Part shown: positions 16,338 through 25,433 of the stretch, piece by piece
How the letters are laid out: every line of letters begins with the position of its first letter
How positions within the stretch are numbered: position 1 is the stretch's first letter
DNA from: Bacteroidales bacterium
Lineage (GTDB): Bacteria; Bacteroidota; Bacteroidia; Bacteroidales; UBA932
DNA length: 64,000 nucleotides
Direction: 5' to 3'
Assembly: GCA_017535125.1 (NCBI GenBank)
Contig: JAFXUS010000018.1
Span: 23,473-87,472, forward strand
Position numbers and translations under genes: made by a program
The notes under the pieces: model-generated
Databases searched by the model: none
The model's input: the letters and a program-made list of their open reading frames with translations, nothing else
Told to the model about the DNA's origin: nothing

Positions 16338-17282
16338 TCATCCCTTTAAGACGTGGACCCGCTCCCCGGTGATTTCCAGGACGAGCGGCAGGCGGCCTTC
16401 GATCTCGCCGTCGAATTCGATGATGTCCGCGGACGCCTCGTCCAGCGGAGCCACCCGCAGGGTCTTGCAGCGCCCGCTGAGGATCAGTTCCGACTCGTTC
16501 GCCGTGCCCGCGAACAGGCGCGGTATCTCCTTCGTCAGCGACAGCAGCTTCGCCTTCGGGACGATCATGTAGTCCAGCAGGCCGTCGTCGTTGACCGCCA
16601 GCGGGACCTGCCGCATGCCGCCGCCCGACCACGCGCCGTTGCCGGCCGCCATGGAATACGCCTCTCCGCTGAAAACCTCCCGCTCATCCGCGAAAACAGC
16701 GATACGGATGGGCTTGATATGCATGATGGTATGGCGTAAGCCATTGAGGTAGATCATCTTGCCGCGCATGCCGCGCTCCTTCTGACGGTTCACCCGCTCG
16801 CACACGTGCGAATCGAATCCGATGCCGCTTCCGTTCGCCATCCAGGACACTTTTCCGTCGCGGCTGGTACCGCGCACGACGTCCATCCGACCGAATGATT
16901 CCCGGCTGATCAGTTTGATCACGTCCTCGACGTCGTCCGGGACGCGGCAGGACTTGATCCAGTCGTTGCCGGAACCGATGGGCACCACGGTCAGGTAGAA
17001 TTCCTCCAGGGGCGTGCCGGTCTCCGCGCACCAGCTGCAGATGCCGCCCAGTACTTCGTGGAAGGACCCGTCGCCGCCCACGGCGGCAATCCGCCTGTAC
17101 CCCTCGGCAGCAGCCTCCCGGGCCAGCGTGACGGCATGTTTCTTATGGTCGGTCATCGCCGTGACGTAGGCGATTCCTTTCTGCTCGAGCAGCCTTTCGG
17201 CGGGAACCCACTCAGACATCGCCTTCCCGGAACCGGCCCGGGGATTGACGATGAAATACCACGCGGTTTTTGTTTCAGACAT
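16338..17282 (-). CDS. Diacylglycerol/sphingosine kinase-like lipid kinase
   Basis: A 314-residue DAGK catalytic-domain protein (YegS/DgkB type). Visible motifs: FIVNPRAGSGKA near residue 10, the ATP-site glycine loop AVGGDGSFHEVLGG near 67, VPIGSGNDW near 99, and a C-terminal beta sandwich with EFDGEIEG. The ATG at 17280-17282 gives the usual start just before the NPRAG motif. It likely phosphorylates a diacylglycerol- or sphingoid-type lipid in phospholipid recycling; the substrate cannot be told from sequence. Confidence 0.88.
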   Translation of the reverse strand: MSETKTAWYFIVNPRAGSGKAMSEWVPAERLLEQKGIAYVTAMTDHKKHAVTLAREAAAEGYRRIAAVGGDGSFHEVLGGICSWCAETGTPLEEFYLTVVPIGSGNDWIKSCRVPDDVEDVIKLISRESFGRMDVVRGTSRDGKVSWMANGSGIGFDSHVCERVNRQKERGMRGKMIYLNGLRHTIMHIKPIRIAVFADEREVFSGEAYSMAAGNGAWSGGGMRQVPLAVNDDGLLDYMIVPKAKLLSLTKEIPRLFAGTANESELILSGRCKTLRVAPLDEASADIIEFDGEIEGRLPLVLEITGERVHVLKG

Positions 17283-17306
17283 ACCACGAAAATAGGAATT
17301 ATTTGT

Positions 17307-17314
17307 TAAATTTG
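17307..17314 (+). promoter_or_regulatory. -7 box upstream of parA
   Basis: TAAATTTG fits the Bacteroidota -7 consensus and lies 23 bases before the parA ATG, in the 55-bp gap to the divergent lipid kinase gene. Confidence 0.5.
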
Positions 17315-17337
17315 CAATCTTAGGATAATAGAGGATT

Positions 17338-18114
17338 ATGGGAAAAGTCATTGCTATCGCCAACCAGAAAGGAGGCGTCGGAAAGACGACCACCGCCATC
17401 AACCTGGCGGCGTCGCTCTCCGTTCTGGAAAAGAAAGTGTTGATCATCGACGCGGACCCGCAGGCCAACACGACCTCCGGCCTGAACTTCGCGCCGGACA
17501 ATGACCAGCAGCGCACGCTGTACGAGGTGATGATCGGCAAGATCGACGTCACCGACGCCCTGATCCAAACGGAAATCGCCAACCTGCACATGATCCCGTC
17601 CCACATCAACCTCGTGGGCCTGGAGATCGAAATGGTGCAGGCCGAAGGCCGGGAAATGCTGCTCAAGAACGCCCTGGCCCCCATCCGTGACAACTATGAC
17701 TACATCATCATCGACTGCTCGCCTTCGCTGGGCCTGATCACGGTCAATACCCTCACGGCGGCCGATTCCGTCATCATCCCGGTCCAGCCCGAGTTCTTCG
17801 CCCTCGAAGGCCTCGGCAAGCTCCTGCAGACCATCCGCCTTGTGCAGGGCGGCGTCAACCCCGACCTGACGATTGAAGGCTTCGTGGTCACGATGTTCGA
17901 CGGCCGCACCCGCGTGCATACGCAGGTGCTCGCGGAACTGCGCGAGCATTTCCGCGACCTGGTCTTCAAGACCGTCATCCAGCGCAACATCCGCCTCAGC
18001 GAGGCGCCGTCCCACGGCAAGCCCATCATCCTTTACGACATCATGTGCAACGGCTCCACCAACTATCTCAACCTCGCCCGGGAAGTGCTGGAGCATAACG
18101 GAGAAAGTCTATGA
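17338..18114 (+). CDS. parA: Chromosome-partitioning ATPase ParA (Soj)
   Basis: A 258-residue deviant Walker-A ATPase that works with ParB to segregate the replication origin. It opens with IAIANQKGGVGKTTTAINLAASL, has IIDADPQANTTSG, the Walker B-like YIIIDCSPSLGLITVN near residue 123 and the family's VVTMFDGRTRVHTQV segment. The size and lack of an N-terminal DNA-binding domain fit chromosomal Soj rather than plasmid ParA. Its stop overlaps the parB start by 4 bases. Confidence 0.96.
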   Translation: MGKVIAIANQKGGVGKTTTAINLAASLSVLEKKVLIIDADPQANTTSGLNFAPDNDQQRTLYEVMIGKIDVTDALIQTEIANLHMIPSHINLVGLEIEMVQAEGREMLLKNALAPIRDNYDYIIIDCSPSLGLITVNTLTAADSVIIPVQPEFFALEGLGKLLQTIRLVQGGVNPDLTIEGFVVTMFDGRTRVHTQVLAELREHFRDLVFKTVIQRNIRLSEAPSHGKPIILYDIMCNGSTNYLNLAREVLEHNGESL

Positions 18115-19061
18115 GCAAAGAACCCAGAGGTCTCGGCAAGGGCCTGAGCGCCCTGCTCGGCGAAGTGCCCGACGCCGACCAGCTCCGCCAGCCGGTCGGA
18201 TACGTCAACAAAGAAATCGTGGGAACCCGCGGCCGTCAGGAAAACACGGCCGACATTCTCCGTATCCCCGTGGACATGATCGAGCCGAATCCTTTCCAGC
18301 CCCGCATGTCCTTCGACCAGGCGGCGCTGGAAGAGCTGGCTGCCTCCATCCGTACGCTCGGACTCATCCAGCCCATCACCGTGCGCCGCATCACGGAGCG
18401 CCGTTACCAGATCATCAGCGGCGAGCGCCGCTACAAGGCCTGCCGCCTGGCCGGCATGACCACCATCCCGGCCTACATCCGCGACGCCAACGACCAGGGC
18501 ATGCTGGAGATGGCCATCGTCGAGAACGTCCAGCGCGAGGATCTCGACCCGATCGAGCTCGCCCTCAGCTACCGTCGCCTCATCGACGAATGCCAGCTCA
18601 CGCAGGACAGCCTGGCCGACCGGGTAGGGAAGAAGCGCGCCACCGTCGCCAATACGATCCGCCTGCTGAAACTGCCCGCCAAGGTCCAGCATGACATCAA
18701 GGTCGGCCTGCTCAGCGCCGGCCACGCCAAGGCCATTCTCGGCGTCGAATCGCCGGAAGTCCAGGAGCAGCTCTGCGACCTGGTAATCCGTGACGGCCTG
18801 TCCGTCCGGGAACTCGAGAACATCGTCCGGAAGCTCCAGTTCGACCCGGATGCGGCCAAGAGCAACAAGATCCGCAACACCCAGACGGCGCCGGACCTGC
18901 CGCAGGAGTACTACCGCATCCTGGAGCATGTCGGCAAGTATTTCTCCAATGAGATTTCGCTGAAACGCACCTCCTCCGGCAAGGGCGTCATGACCATACG
19001 CTTCGACTCGGACGAGGAAGTGAGCAAGTTTGTCAAGGCACTCGAAGATAAACAGTTCTAA
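18111..19061 (+). CDS. parB: Chromosome-partitioning protein ParB (Spo0J)
   Basis: A 316-residue CTP-dependent DNA clamp that loads at parS near the origin. Seen are the N-terminal GLGKGLSALLG box, the ParB/Srx domain (EPNPFQPRMSF; IISGERRYKACRLAG near residue 105, the CTP-binding region), the NVQREDLDPIE segment, a helix-turn-helix (LADRVGKKRATVANTIRLLKLP near 170-190) and a C-terminal dimerisation region. No perfect parS (TGTTTCACGTGAAACA) was noticed in the window. It is translationally coupled to both neighbours. Confidence 0.96.
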   Translation: MSKEPRGLGKGLSALLGEVPDADQLRQPVGYVNKEIVGTRGRQENTADILRIPVDMIEPNPFQPRMSFDQAALEELAASIRTLGLIQPITVRRITERRYQIISGERRYKACRLAGMTTIPAYIRDANDQGMLEMAIVENVQREDLDPIELALSYRRLIDECQLTQDSLADRVGKKRATVANTIRLLKLPAKVQHDIKVGLLSAGHAKAILGVESPEVQEQLCDLVIRDGLSVRELENIVRKLQFDPDAAKSNKIRNTQTAPDLPQEYYRILEHVGKYFSNEISLKRTSSGKGVMTIRFDSDEEVSKFVKALEDKQF

Positions 19062-19957
19062 TGAGACACCTGAAGTTATTCTGCACATTGATGACGGCGC
19101 TTCTCGCCGCCTTCTTGTGCTTGAATGCTTCGGCGCAGTTCAAGGAAGAGGCCTTCACGCAGCAATACAACGACGATCCGGCCTCGGCTTCGGACAGCAC
19201 CGACGTCCTCTTCTCGTTCAAGGAATATTTCGGCGGACTCAGCCACAAGAACGAGATCCGCATCGGCACGATGACCGCGGGATCCGCCCTCATCATCGGC
19301 GGTTCGCAGATCTACAACAACCAGAAGTGGAAGCTCCCCATCGTGTACGGCGCCATCGGCGGCAGCCTGGGGGCCGGTATCTATCTCAACGCGACAGGCA
19401 ACAAGGACGCCGCCAAATACTGCTTCATCGGCGCGGGATTCGCTTATTGGGCCACGCTGATGGACGGCGTGCTCAATTATAAACCCAGCGTCTATCCGCA
19501 TCCGGGCAAGGCCACGCTCTTCTCGATCCTGGTCCCCGGTCTCGGACAGATCTACAACCGGGAATATTGGAAGCTGCCCATTTATCTGGGAGCCATCGGT
19601 TTCGCCATCCATTATTACTCCGACTGCCAGGTCAACTACGCGCGTTTCCGCGACATCTATATCGCCGCCAAGGATCCCGACGTGCATTACGACGGCCCGA
19701 TTACCGCAGAGCAGGCGCTTTACTACCGGAACGTGTACCGGCGCTACCGGGACTATTCCATCCTGGCCATCGCCGTATTATACCTGTTGCAGGTCATCGA
19801 TGCCAACGTGTTTTCGTACATGCACAATTTCGAAGTGGACGACGACATCGCCCTGCGGGTCGCCCCGGCCGTCATCATGCCGGAGCGGCAGTTTGCCTCC
19901 ATCACCCCCGTATCCCAGCCGGCGGCCTTCGGGCTTAGATTGGGTGTAAATTTTTGA
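19061..19957 (+). CDS. DUF5683 domain protein
   Basis: A 298-residue envelope protein that follows parAB and precedes the LysM transglycosylase, an order that recurs in Bacteroidota as far as I recall. Residues 1-25 form a signal peptide (MTALLAAFLCLNASAQ). The core contains glycine-rich hydrophobic stretches and the family's repeat-like motifs (KWKLPIVYGAIGG and YWKLPIYLGAIGF) with KATLFSILVPGLGQIYNREYWK between them; a further hydrophobic segment is YSILAIAVLYLLQVIDANV. Function unknown. Start ATG overlaps the parB stop by one base. Confidence 0.85.
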   Translation: MRHLKLFCTLMTALLAAFLCLNASAQFKEEAFTQQYNDDPASASDSTDVLFSFKEYFGGLSHKNEIRIGTMTAGSALIIGGSQIYNNQKWKLPIVYGAIGGSLGAGIYLNATGNKDAAKYCFIGAGFAYWATLMDGVLNYKPSVYPHPGKATLFSILVPGLGQIYNREYWKLPIYLGAIGFAIHYYSDCQVNYARFRDIYIAAKDPDVHYDGPITAEQALYYRNVYRRYRDYSILAIAVLYLLQVIDANVFSYMHNFEVDDDIALRVAPAVIMPERQFASITPVSQPAAFGLRLGVNF

Positions 19958-19959
19958 CA

Positions 19960-21681
19960 ATGAAGAGATTAGTTAGTATATTCGTCCTGATGTCCGCCCT
20001 GATGCTTCCGTTGGGCGCTCAGGCGGAACGCGTCGTGATAACGAACGCGGAATCCACGGAAGAGAACGAACAGCAGGCGCCGCAGAAGAAGACCTTCCGC
20101 GAGCGGATGAACGAGTTGTTCGGCGGCGGCCAGAACAAACAGATCCGGCAGGAGAATGAAGTCCTGCGGAGCGAACTGGATTCGCTGCAGCTGCTGCTCG
20201 ACCACTACCGCGGGCAGGCGACCCTCGACGAGCGCGAAATCGCCGCCCTCGAGCATGAGATGGAGGAAAACGGCTTCGAGTACACGACCGAGGCCACGGA
20301 CAGCCTGCTGCATCTCTGGTACAAGAATACGCTGGCCAGCGACTTCGACGCCGTCAACGAATACAACATGGACTCCGTGCGCTTCTCGTCCAACGTCTCC
20401 GACACCGAGATGATGCGCCGCCTGTCGGCCATGAATTCGTTCATCTCGCTTCCATACAACGACGTCGTCAAGAACTACATCATCCTCTATTCCGAGCGCA
20501 TGCCGTCCCGCATGGGGCGCGTACTGGGCCTGAGCACCTATTATTTCCCGATTTTCGAGGACATCCTGCTTCGCTACGGTCTGCCGCAGGAGCTCAAGTA
20601 CATGGCCATCATCGAGTCGATGCTCAACCCGGTGGCGACTTCCCGTGCCGGTGCGCGCGGCATCTGGCAGTTCATGTACCAGACCGGAACAGGTTACGGC
20701 CTGGAGATCAATTCCTTCGTGGATGAGCGCCTGGATGTCGAGAAAGCCGTCGATGCGGCCGCGCGCTACCTGCGCGACGCCTACCGTACCTTCGGCGACT
20801 GGGCGCTGGCCATCAGCTCCTACAACTGCGGCGCCGGCAACGTGTCCAAGGCCATCCGCCGTGCGGACGGCAAGCGTGATTTCTGGAGCATCTATCCGTA
20901 CCTGCCCAAGGAGACGCGCGGCTACGTGCCCGCCTTCGTCGGCGCCATGTACGCCATGACCTATTACCGGGAATACGGCATCGTGCCACAGAAGCTGGGC
21001 ATGCCTGCCCAGACGGACACCTTCATGATCCGCCACAACCTGCATTTCGACCAGATCGAGGCCGTGGTGGGTGTGCCGAAGGAGGATCTGCAGAACCTGA
21101 ACCCGCAGTATGTCAACGACATCATCCCGGGCAACAACCATCCGTACGTGCTGAAACTCCCGTACACCTGGACAGCCAGCTTCCTGGAGGCGAACCGCGA
21201 CTCGCTCTACGCCTACAAGGCCGACTCCCTGCTCACGGGCCGCATCGTGCAGGAAAGTGCCGGCAGCAAGTCCGGCGGCAAATCGACCGGGAAATCCGGC
21301 AGCAGCACGCAGCAGCAGCGGATCGCCTACAAGGTCAAGAGCGGGGATTATCTGGGCAAGATCGCCTCGAAATACGGCGTGACCATCAACCAGATCAAGA
21401 GCTGGAACAACCTGCGTTCCAACAGCATCCAGATCGGCCAGACGCTCTATATCTACAAGAATGGCGGCCCGACCATCTCGCAGGGAAGTACCGGCAGCAG
21501 CAGCTCTTCCTCGAGCAGCAGCAAGCCCAAGGCGGTCATTTATACCGTCAAGTCCGGCGACTCGCTCTCCAAGATTGCCAGCAAATACCGTGGCGTCAGC
21601 GTCGACGACATCAAGAAGGCCAACGGCCTGAAGTCCGACGCCATCCGCGCCGGCCAAAAACTGACGATTCCCGCCAAATAA
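19960..21681 (+). CDS. mltD: Membrane-bound lytic transglycosylase MltD-like with two LysM domains
   Basis: Cleaves peptidoglycan glycan strands to 1,6-anhydro ends. The 573-residue protein has a signal peptide (LVSIFVLMSALMLPLGAQA), a coiled-coil-like region (residues about 55-105), an SLT domain with the catalytic glutamate in IIESMLNPVATSRAGARGIWQFM near residue 215 and SYNCGAGNVSKAI near 288, then two C-terminal LysM modules (YKVKSGDYLGKIASKYGV and YTVKSGDSLSKIASKYRGV) separated by serine-rich linkers ([14 protein letters not shown]). The ATG at 19960 was preferred over an upstream TTG. It ends exactly where the convergent rarA begins to end, with no gap. Confidence 0.93.
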   Translation: MKRLVSIFVLMSALMLPLGAQAERVVITNAESTEENEQQAPQKKTFRERMNELFGGGQNKQIRQENEVLRSELDSLQLLLDHYRGQATLDEREIAALEHEMEENGFEYTTEATDSLLHLWYKNTLASDFDAVNEYNMDSVRFSSNVSDTEMMRRLSAMNSFISLPYNDVVKNYIILYSERMPSRMGRVLGLSTYYFPIFEDILLRYGLPQELKYMAIIESMLNPVATSRAGARGIWQFMYQTGTGYGLEINSFVDERLDVEKAVDAAARYLRDAYRTFGDWALAISSYNCGAGNVSKAIRRADGKRDFWSIYPYLPKETRGYVPAFVGAMYAMTYYREYGIVPQKLGMPAQTDTFMIRHNLHFDQIEAVVGVPKEDLQNLNPQYVNDIIPGNNHPYVLKLPYTWTASFLEANRDSLYAYKADSLLTGRIVQESAGSKSGGKSTGKSGSSTQQQRIAYKVKSGDYLGKIASKYGVTINQIKSWNNLRSNSIQIGQTLYIYKNGGPTISQGSTGSSSSSSSSSKPKAVIYTVKSGDSLSKIASKYRGVSVDDIKKANGLKSDAIRAGQKLTIPAK

Positions 21682-22965
21682 TTACTTCTTATAATATTTC
21701 GGCCAGCAGCCCTCGAGGTAGGATTTGAGACGGTCCTCCTGGGCGTTGGGCTGGGGCTCGTAGAAGACGGTGCCGGAGAGGGACTCGGGCAGGAATTCCA
21801 GATCCGTGAAATGCCCGGGGAAGTCATGGGCGTACTTGTAGCCGTCGGCGTATCCCAGGTCCTCCATCAGCTTCGTAGGCGCGTTGCGCAGATAGAGCGG
21901 TACGGCAGCCGTCTGGTCCTCTTTCGCCGCTGCAAGCGCCTTATCGATAGCCATATAGGCGGAATTGCTCTTGGGGGAGCTGGCCAGATAGACCGCACAT
22001 TCGCTCAGCGGAATGCGCGCCTCCGGCATGCCGATCGAGTGCACGATGCGGAAGGTGGCGTCCGCCAGCAGGAGGGCATTGGGATTCGCCAGACCGATGT
22101 CTTCCGCGGCCAGGATGCAGAGCCGCCGGGCGATGAAGAGGGGATCCTCGCCACCGTCCAGCATGCGCGCCATCCAGTACACGGCCGCATTGGGATCGGA
22201 CCCGCGCACGCTCTTGATAAAGGCCGAGATGATGTCATAGTGCATCTCGCCGCCCTTGTCGTAAATCGCGATGTTCTCCTGCAGGCACTCCGTGACCGTA
22301 CGGTTATCGATTACGATCGGATCCACCTTGCCGACCTGCGAATCCACCACAATCTCCAGGATATTCAGCAGTTTGCGCGCATCGCCGCCGCTATGGCGGA
22401 ACAGCGCCTCCGTCTCCCGGACTTCAATCTTGCGCTCCTTGAGCACCTCATCCTCGCGGAGCGCCCGGTCCAGCAGCTGCTGCAGGTCGGCGACCTCCAG
22501 CGACTTGAGCACGAAGACCTGGCAGCGCGAAAGCAGGGGAGTAATCACCTCAAAAGAGGGATTCTCGGTCGTGGCGCCGATCAGGACGATGGTCCCGGCC
22601 TCGACGGCACCCAGCAGGGCGTCCTGCTGCGCCTTGTTGAAGCGATGGATCTCGTCGATGAAGAGGATCGGGGCCGCTGCGGAGGAGAAGAGCGATTTGG
22701 ACTTGGCCGCATCGATCACTTCCCGCACCTCCTTGACACCGGAGCTGACAGCAGACAAGGTATAGAACTCGCGGTCCAGCGTGCCGGCGATAATCCGGGC
22801 CAGCGTGGTCTTGCCGACGCCCGGAGGCCCCCATAAAATGAAGGAAGACAAAGCGCCCGAATCCATCATGTTCCGCAGGATACACCCGGGACCGACCAAA
22901 TGCTGCTGACCGACGTATTCGGACAGTTTTTTAGGCCGCATTCGCTCCAGAAGAGGAGGTAACAT
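21682..22965 (-). CDS. rarA: Replication-associated recombination ATPase RarA (MgsA)
   Basis: Clamp-loader-like AAA+ ATPase acting at stalled replication forks. The 427-residue protein shows Walker A GPPGVGKTTLARII near residue 47, Walker B ILFIDEIHRFNKAQQDALL near 100, sensor segment IGATTENPSFEV, an arginine-finger-region LLSRCQVFVLK and the C-terminal tetramerisation domain. The ATG at 22963-22965 gives MLPPLLERMRPKKLSEYVGQ, matching the family's N-terminus and preceded by an AGGAGG purine run at about 22966-22960 in the opposite sense only, so the start rests on homology. Upstream in-frame ATG would add 7 residues. Confidence 0.95.
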   Translation of the reverse strand: MLPPLLERMRPKKLSEYVGQQHLVGPGCILRNMMDSGALSSFILWGPPGVGKTTLARIIAGTLDREFYTLSAVSSGVKEVREVIDAAKSKSLFSSAAAPILFIDEIHRFNKAQQDALLGAVEAGTIVLIGATTENPSFEVITPLLSRCQVFVLKSLEVADLQQLLDRALREDEVLKERKIEVRETEALFRHSGGDARKLLNILEIVVDSQVGKVDPIVIDNRTVTECLQENIAIYDKGGEMHYDIISAFIKSVRGSDPNAAVYWMARMLDGGEDPLFIARRLCILAAEDIGLANPNALLLADATFRIVHSIGMPEARIPLSECAVYLASSPKSNSAYMAIDKALAAAKEDQTAAVPLYLRNAPTKLMEDLGYADGYKYAHDFPGHFTDLEFLPESLSGTVFYEPQPNAQEDRLKSYLEGCWPKYYKK

Positions 22966-23000
22966 TTTTGTTAATGATTCGAACACTTTTGTTTTATAAG

Positions 23001-24137
23001 CTAATATTCAAGCTTTTTAATATAAGAGCGACGACGTTTGTTCTGAACGTAGTCAAAATCGCGGAATTGGCTCGACATCTTGGTGTTCGTCTCCAGCATG
23101 GCATTGGTTTCAGACCATTTGATGCCTGCTTCGTTGTATTTCCGGAACATATCCATGAACAGGAGCGAATTCACGCCGCTGTTCTGATACTCCGGCAGCA
23201 CGCCGGTCAGCAGGAGCTCGGAACCACCCTCCCGTTTGATGAACATCGACTTGGCGAGGTGCCACCAACCGAAGGGGAAGAGTTTGCCGCGGGACTTCTG
23301 CAGGGCCTTCACGATAGACGGCATCGTGATGCCGAAGGCGATCAGCTCGTCCTTCTCGTTCTCCACCATCGAGACAAAGCGAAGGTCCAGGACGCTGAGG
23401 TAGAAGTCCAGGTATTTCTTGGCCATGTGGTCCGGAAGGACAGTGAAATTATACAAATCCTTGTAGCAGGTGTTGATACAACTGAAAATCTTCTCCCCGT
23501 AATGGTGTTTCTTGATGTATTTGCGCGTCAGCTGGCGCATGTGGACGTTCGCGCGCTGTTTGATGATCGCTTCCACGCGAGGCCAGCGTTCCGGCATGAC
23601 CGTAGGCACTTGCACCACATATTCCAGCCAGTCCGCGTCCTTCTCGAAGCCCATCTCCACGAGGTAATCGTTATAATAAGGATAGTTGTAGATCAGCGGC
23701 ATCGTGCTGATCTGGTCGAAACCTTCCACCAACATGCCTTCCGGATCGAAATCCGTGAAGCCCAACGGCCCCACGACGGATTCCATGCCGTATTTCCGGC
23801 CGAATTCGTATACCTTGTCCATCAGGGCTTTCGCTACCTCCGGATCCTCGATGAAATCGTACCAGCCGAAGCGGACCTCCTTGTGGTTCCACTGCTCGTT
23901 GGCTTTCCTGTTGACGATGGCCGCCACGCGGCCGACCGCTTCACCGTCCTTATAAGCCATATACAGCGCTGAATCGCAGAACTCCTGCGCTGCGCCCTTC
24001 TTCTGGTCCAGCGTATCCATCTGGTCGAAGACAAGGGGCGGGACATAGTACGGATTATGACGATAAAGTTTTTCAGGGAAATTGACGAACTTCCTGAGTT
24101 CGGAACGTGTCAGAACAGGTTTGATTTCAACTGACAT
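23001..24137 (-). CDS. GNAT-like N-acetyltransferase family protein
   Basis: A 378-residue cytoplasmic protein that resembles the large Bacteroidota GNAT-fold proteins annotated as N-acetyltransferases. Recognisable features are FVNFPEKLYRHNPYYVPPL near the N-terminus, AYKDGEAVGRVAAIVNRKANE (a GNAT beta4/alpha3-like region near residue 60), VVGPLGFTDFDPEGMLVEGF near 123, and a second GNAT-like half ending SETNAMLETNTKMSSQFRDFDYVQNKRRRSYIK. The substrate is unknown. The ATG at 24135-24137 was chosen over an upstream GTG-type start because the family begins near SVEIKPV; a -7 box rc(CGAAGATA) lies 32 bases upstream. Confidence 0.75.
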   Translation of the reverse strand: MSVEIKPVLTRSELRKFVNFPEKLYRHNPYYVPPLVFDQMDTLDQKKGAAQEFCDSALYMAYKDGEAVGRVAAIVNRKANEQWNHKEVRFGWYDFIEDPEVAKALMDKVYEFGRKYGMESVVGPLGFTDFDPEGMLVEGFDQISTMPLIYNYPYYNDYLVEMGFEKDADWLEYVVQVPTVMPERWPRVEAIIKQRANVHMRQLTRKYIKKHHYGEKIFSCINTCYKDLYNFTVLPDHMAKKYLDFYLSVLDLRFVSMVENEKDELIAFGITMPSIVKALQKSRGKLFPFGWWHLAKSMFIKREGGSELLLTGVLPEYQNSGVNSLLFMDMFRKYNEAGIKWSETNAMLETNTKMSSQFRDFDYVQNKRRRSYIKKLEY

Positions 24138-24169
24138 GACAGATAAGGTTTTAGTATGCTTAATTACTG

Positions 24170-24217
24170 CGAAGATAGCATTTTCATAGGAAAAAATCAA
24201 AGATTTGCCTATATTCG
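24170..24217. promoter_or_regulatory. Divergent -7 boxes between GNAT gene and envelope gene pair
   Basis: On the minus strand TATCTTCG (complement of 24170-24177) points to the GNAT gene; on the plus strand TATATTCG at 24210-24217 points to the envelope gene. Both are one-base variants of TAnnTTTG. Confidence 0.4.
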
Positions 24218-24222
24218 TATCC

Positions 24223-24798
24223 GTGTGCAAGCCTATCCATATCCTGCTTCTGACCACGCTGCTGCTGTCCCTGCATACGGCGGCACGGGCTCAGAAGTGG
24301 CGGGCGGGGGTGCTCCAATCGCCCAAGGGATTCGGCGTGACGGTCATGCTGGACGCGCGGGGATTGCCGGAAACGAACATCTTCAGCCTGCGTACGGATT
24401 TCTACGGTTTCCTGTCCGGCCGGACGAAGCAGATCGGCGCAGCATTTTCCTATACCCACGATTACCTGTTTTTCCTGACGGAAGGGGAGGAATTCACGCT
24501 GGACCTGCATATCGGAGCCGGAGGCACGCTCGGCTACGCCTTTGACTACGAAAAAGGCTATTTCAGCTCCTACGACCGGGAACTCAGCCACACCCCCGGC
24601 GGCGTGATCGCTTTGAACTGCGATGTCGGCCTGCGCGTCGATTTCCGCCGCCGCCTGACCCTGGACCTCAGTTTCAACCTGGAGCCGGGTATCCACATGC
24701 GCACGGATCCCAGCACGGGCGCCCTGCTGCTCTCCTTTTACAAGAATGGAATCTACCGGGGATATTACCCGCAACTAAACCTTCTGTATCGATTCTGA
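24223..24798 (+). CDS. Hypothetical exported outer-membrane barrel-like protein
   Basis: I do not recognise a named family. With a GTG start at 24223 the protein has 191 residues and a clear signal peptide (ILLLTTLLLSLHTAARAQ); a TTG at 24205 would add six residues but overlaps the likely -7 box. The mature part alternates short polar turns and strands rich in aromatic and glycine residues (FTLDLHIGAGGTLGYAFDY, LDLSFNLEPGIHM) and ends in the aromatic strand YYPQLNLLYRF, as outer-membrane barrels do. It overlaps the next gene by one base; the two are likely one transcript and perhaps partners. Confidence 0.6.
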   Translation: MCKPIHILLLTTLLLSLHTAARAQKWRAGVLQSPKGFGVTVMLDARGLPETNIFSLRTDFYGFLSGRTKQIGAAFSYTHDYLFFLTEGEEFTLDLHIGAGGTLGYAFDYEKGYFSSYDRELSHTPGGVIALNCDVGLRVDFRRRLTLDLSFNLEPGIHMRTDPSTGALLLSFYKNGIYRGYYPQLNLLYRF

Positions 24799-25433
24799 TG
24801 ATGAAACGCAAGTTGCTAATATTGACCTGGTTATTATTCCTGTTTTCATCGAACGTTTCGGCGCGGATCCTGACGGGGAGTTCCTTCTTTGACCATTTCA
24901 CCATCGGTGCGGAATGGGGCTATACGCAATGCCTTCTCCAGAGCCGTAACTACAATTTCATCAGCGAAGAAGGCTACCGCATCTACGAGAACAACACTGC
25001 TTTTCGGGCCCACGCCAACGCCCAGGTGCTTGGCCATATCGGCTACCGCCTCAGCGAGCAGACAAGCCTGGCACTCTATAGCGGTTACATGGGCATGGGA
25101 AAAGACAACCGGCTGCTGCCGCTCATGCTGCGCCTGAGTTTCTTCCCGTCCACCGACAACGAAGACGGACTGTTCGTCTATGGACAAGGGGGTGTGGCCT
25201 GGCACGTCCACGCTACGGCCGGCCGCATGGCCTGGCTGGCTTCCCTTGGCGGCGGATACCGTTTCCGGCTGGCCTGGAACACGAACCTGGACCTGCTGTT
25301 CGGAATCAAATACCTGCACGACCATCCGTCCATTCCCAATCCGGAAGGCCCCGGAAACGTGCCAGAGCACAACATCCGCATGAACAATGCAGGATATTGT
25401 GCCCTGGACGTATCGATTGCGATCAGCTTCTAG
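24798..25433 (+). CDS. Hypothetical exported outer-membrane barrel-like protein
   Basis: A 211-residue protein with signal peptide (KLLILTWLLFLFSSNVSA) and a small beta-barrel pattern: TIGAEWGYTQCLL, QVLGHIGYRLSEQTSLALYSGYMG, FVYGQGGVAWHVHA, LGGGYRFRLAWNTNLDLLFGIKY and terminal LDVSIAISF. It resembles the porin-family/OmpW-size barrels often found in Bacteroidota but no signature allows a name. ATG at 24798 or the adjacent ATG at 24801 may be used. It overlaps the stop of the convergent cysteate synthase gene by 4 bases. Confidence 0.6.
   Translation: MMKRKLLILTWLLFLFSSNVSARILTGSSFFDHFTIGAEWGYTQCLLQSRNYNFISEEGYRIYENNTAFRAHANAQVLGHIGYRLSEQTSLALYSGYMGMGKDNRLLPLMLRLSFFPSTDNEDGLFVYGQGGVAWHVHATAGRMAWLASLGGGYRFRLAWNTNLDLLFGIKYLHDHPSIPNPEGPGNVPEHNIRMNNAGYCALDVSIAISF

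Noticed and set aside
21270..21540. Serine-rich linkers of mltD as a possible tandem DNA repeat
   Set aside because: The AGCAGC-type codons are low complexity typical of LysM linkers, with no regular unit.
19969..21657. A 562-residue open frame opposite mltD
   Set aside because: Antisense to a transglycosylase with catalytic and LysM motifs; no signature of its own.
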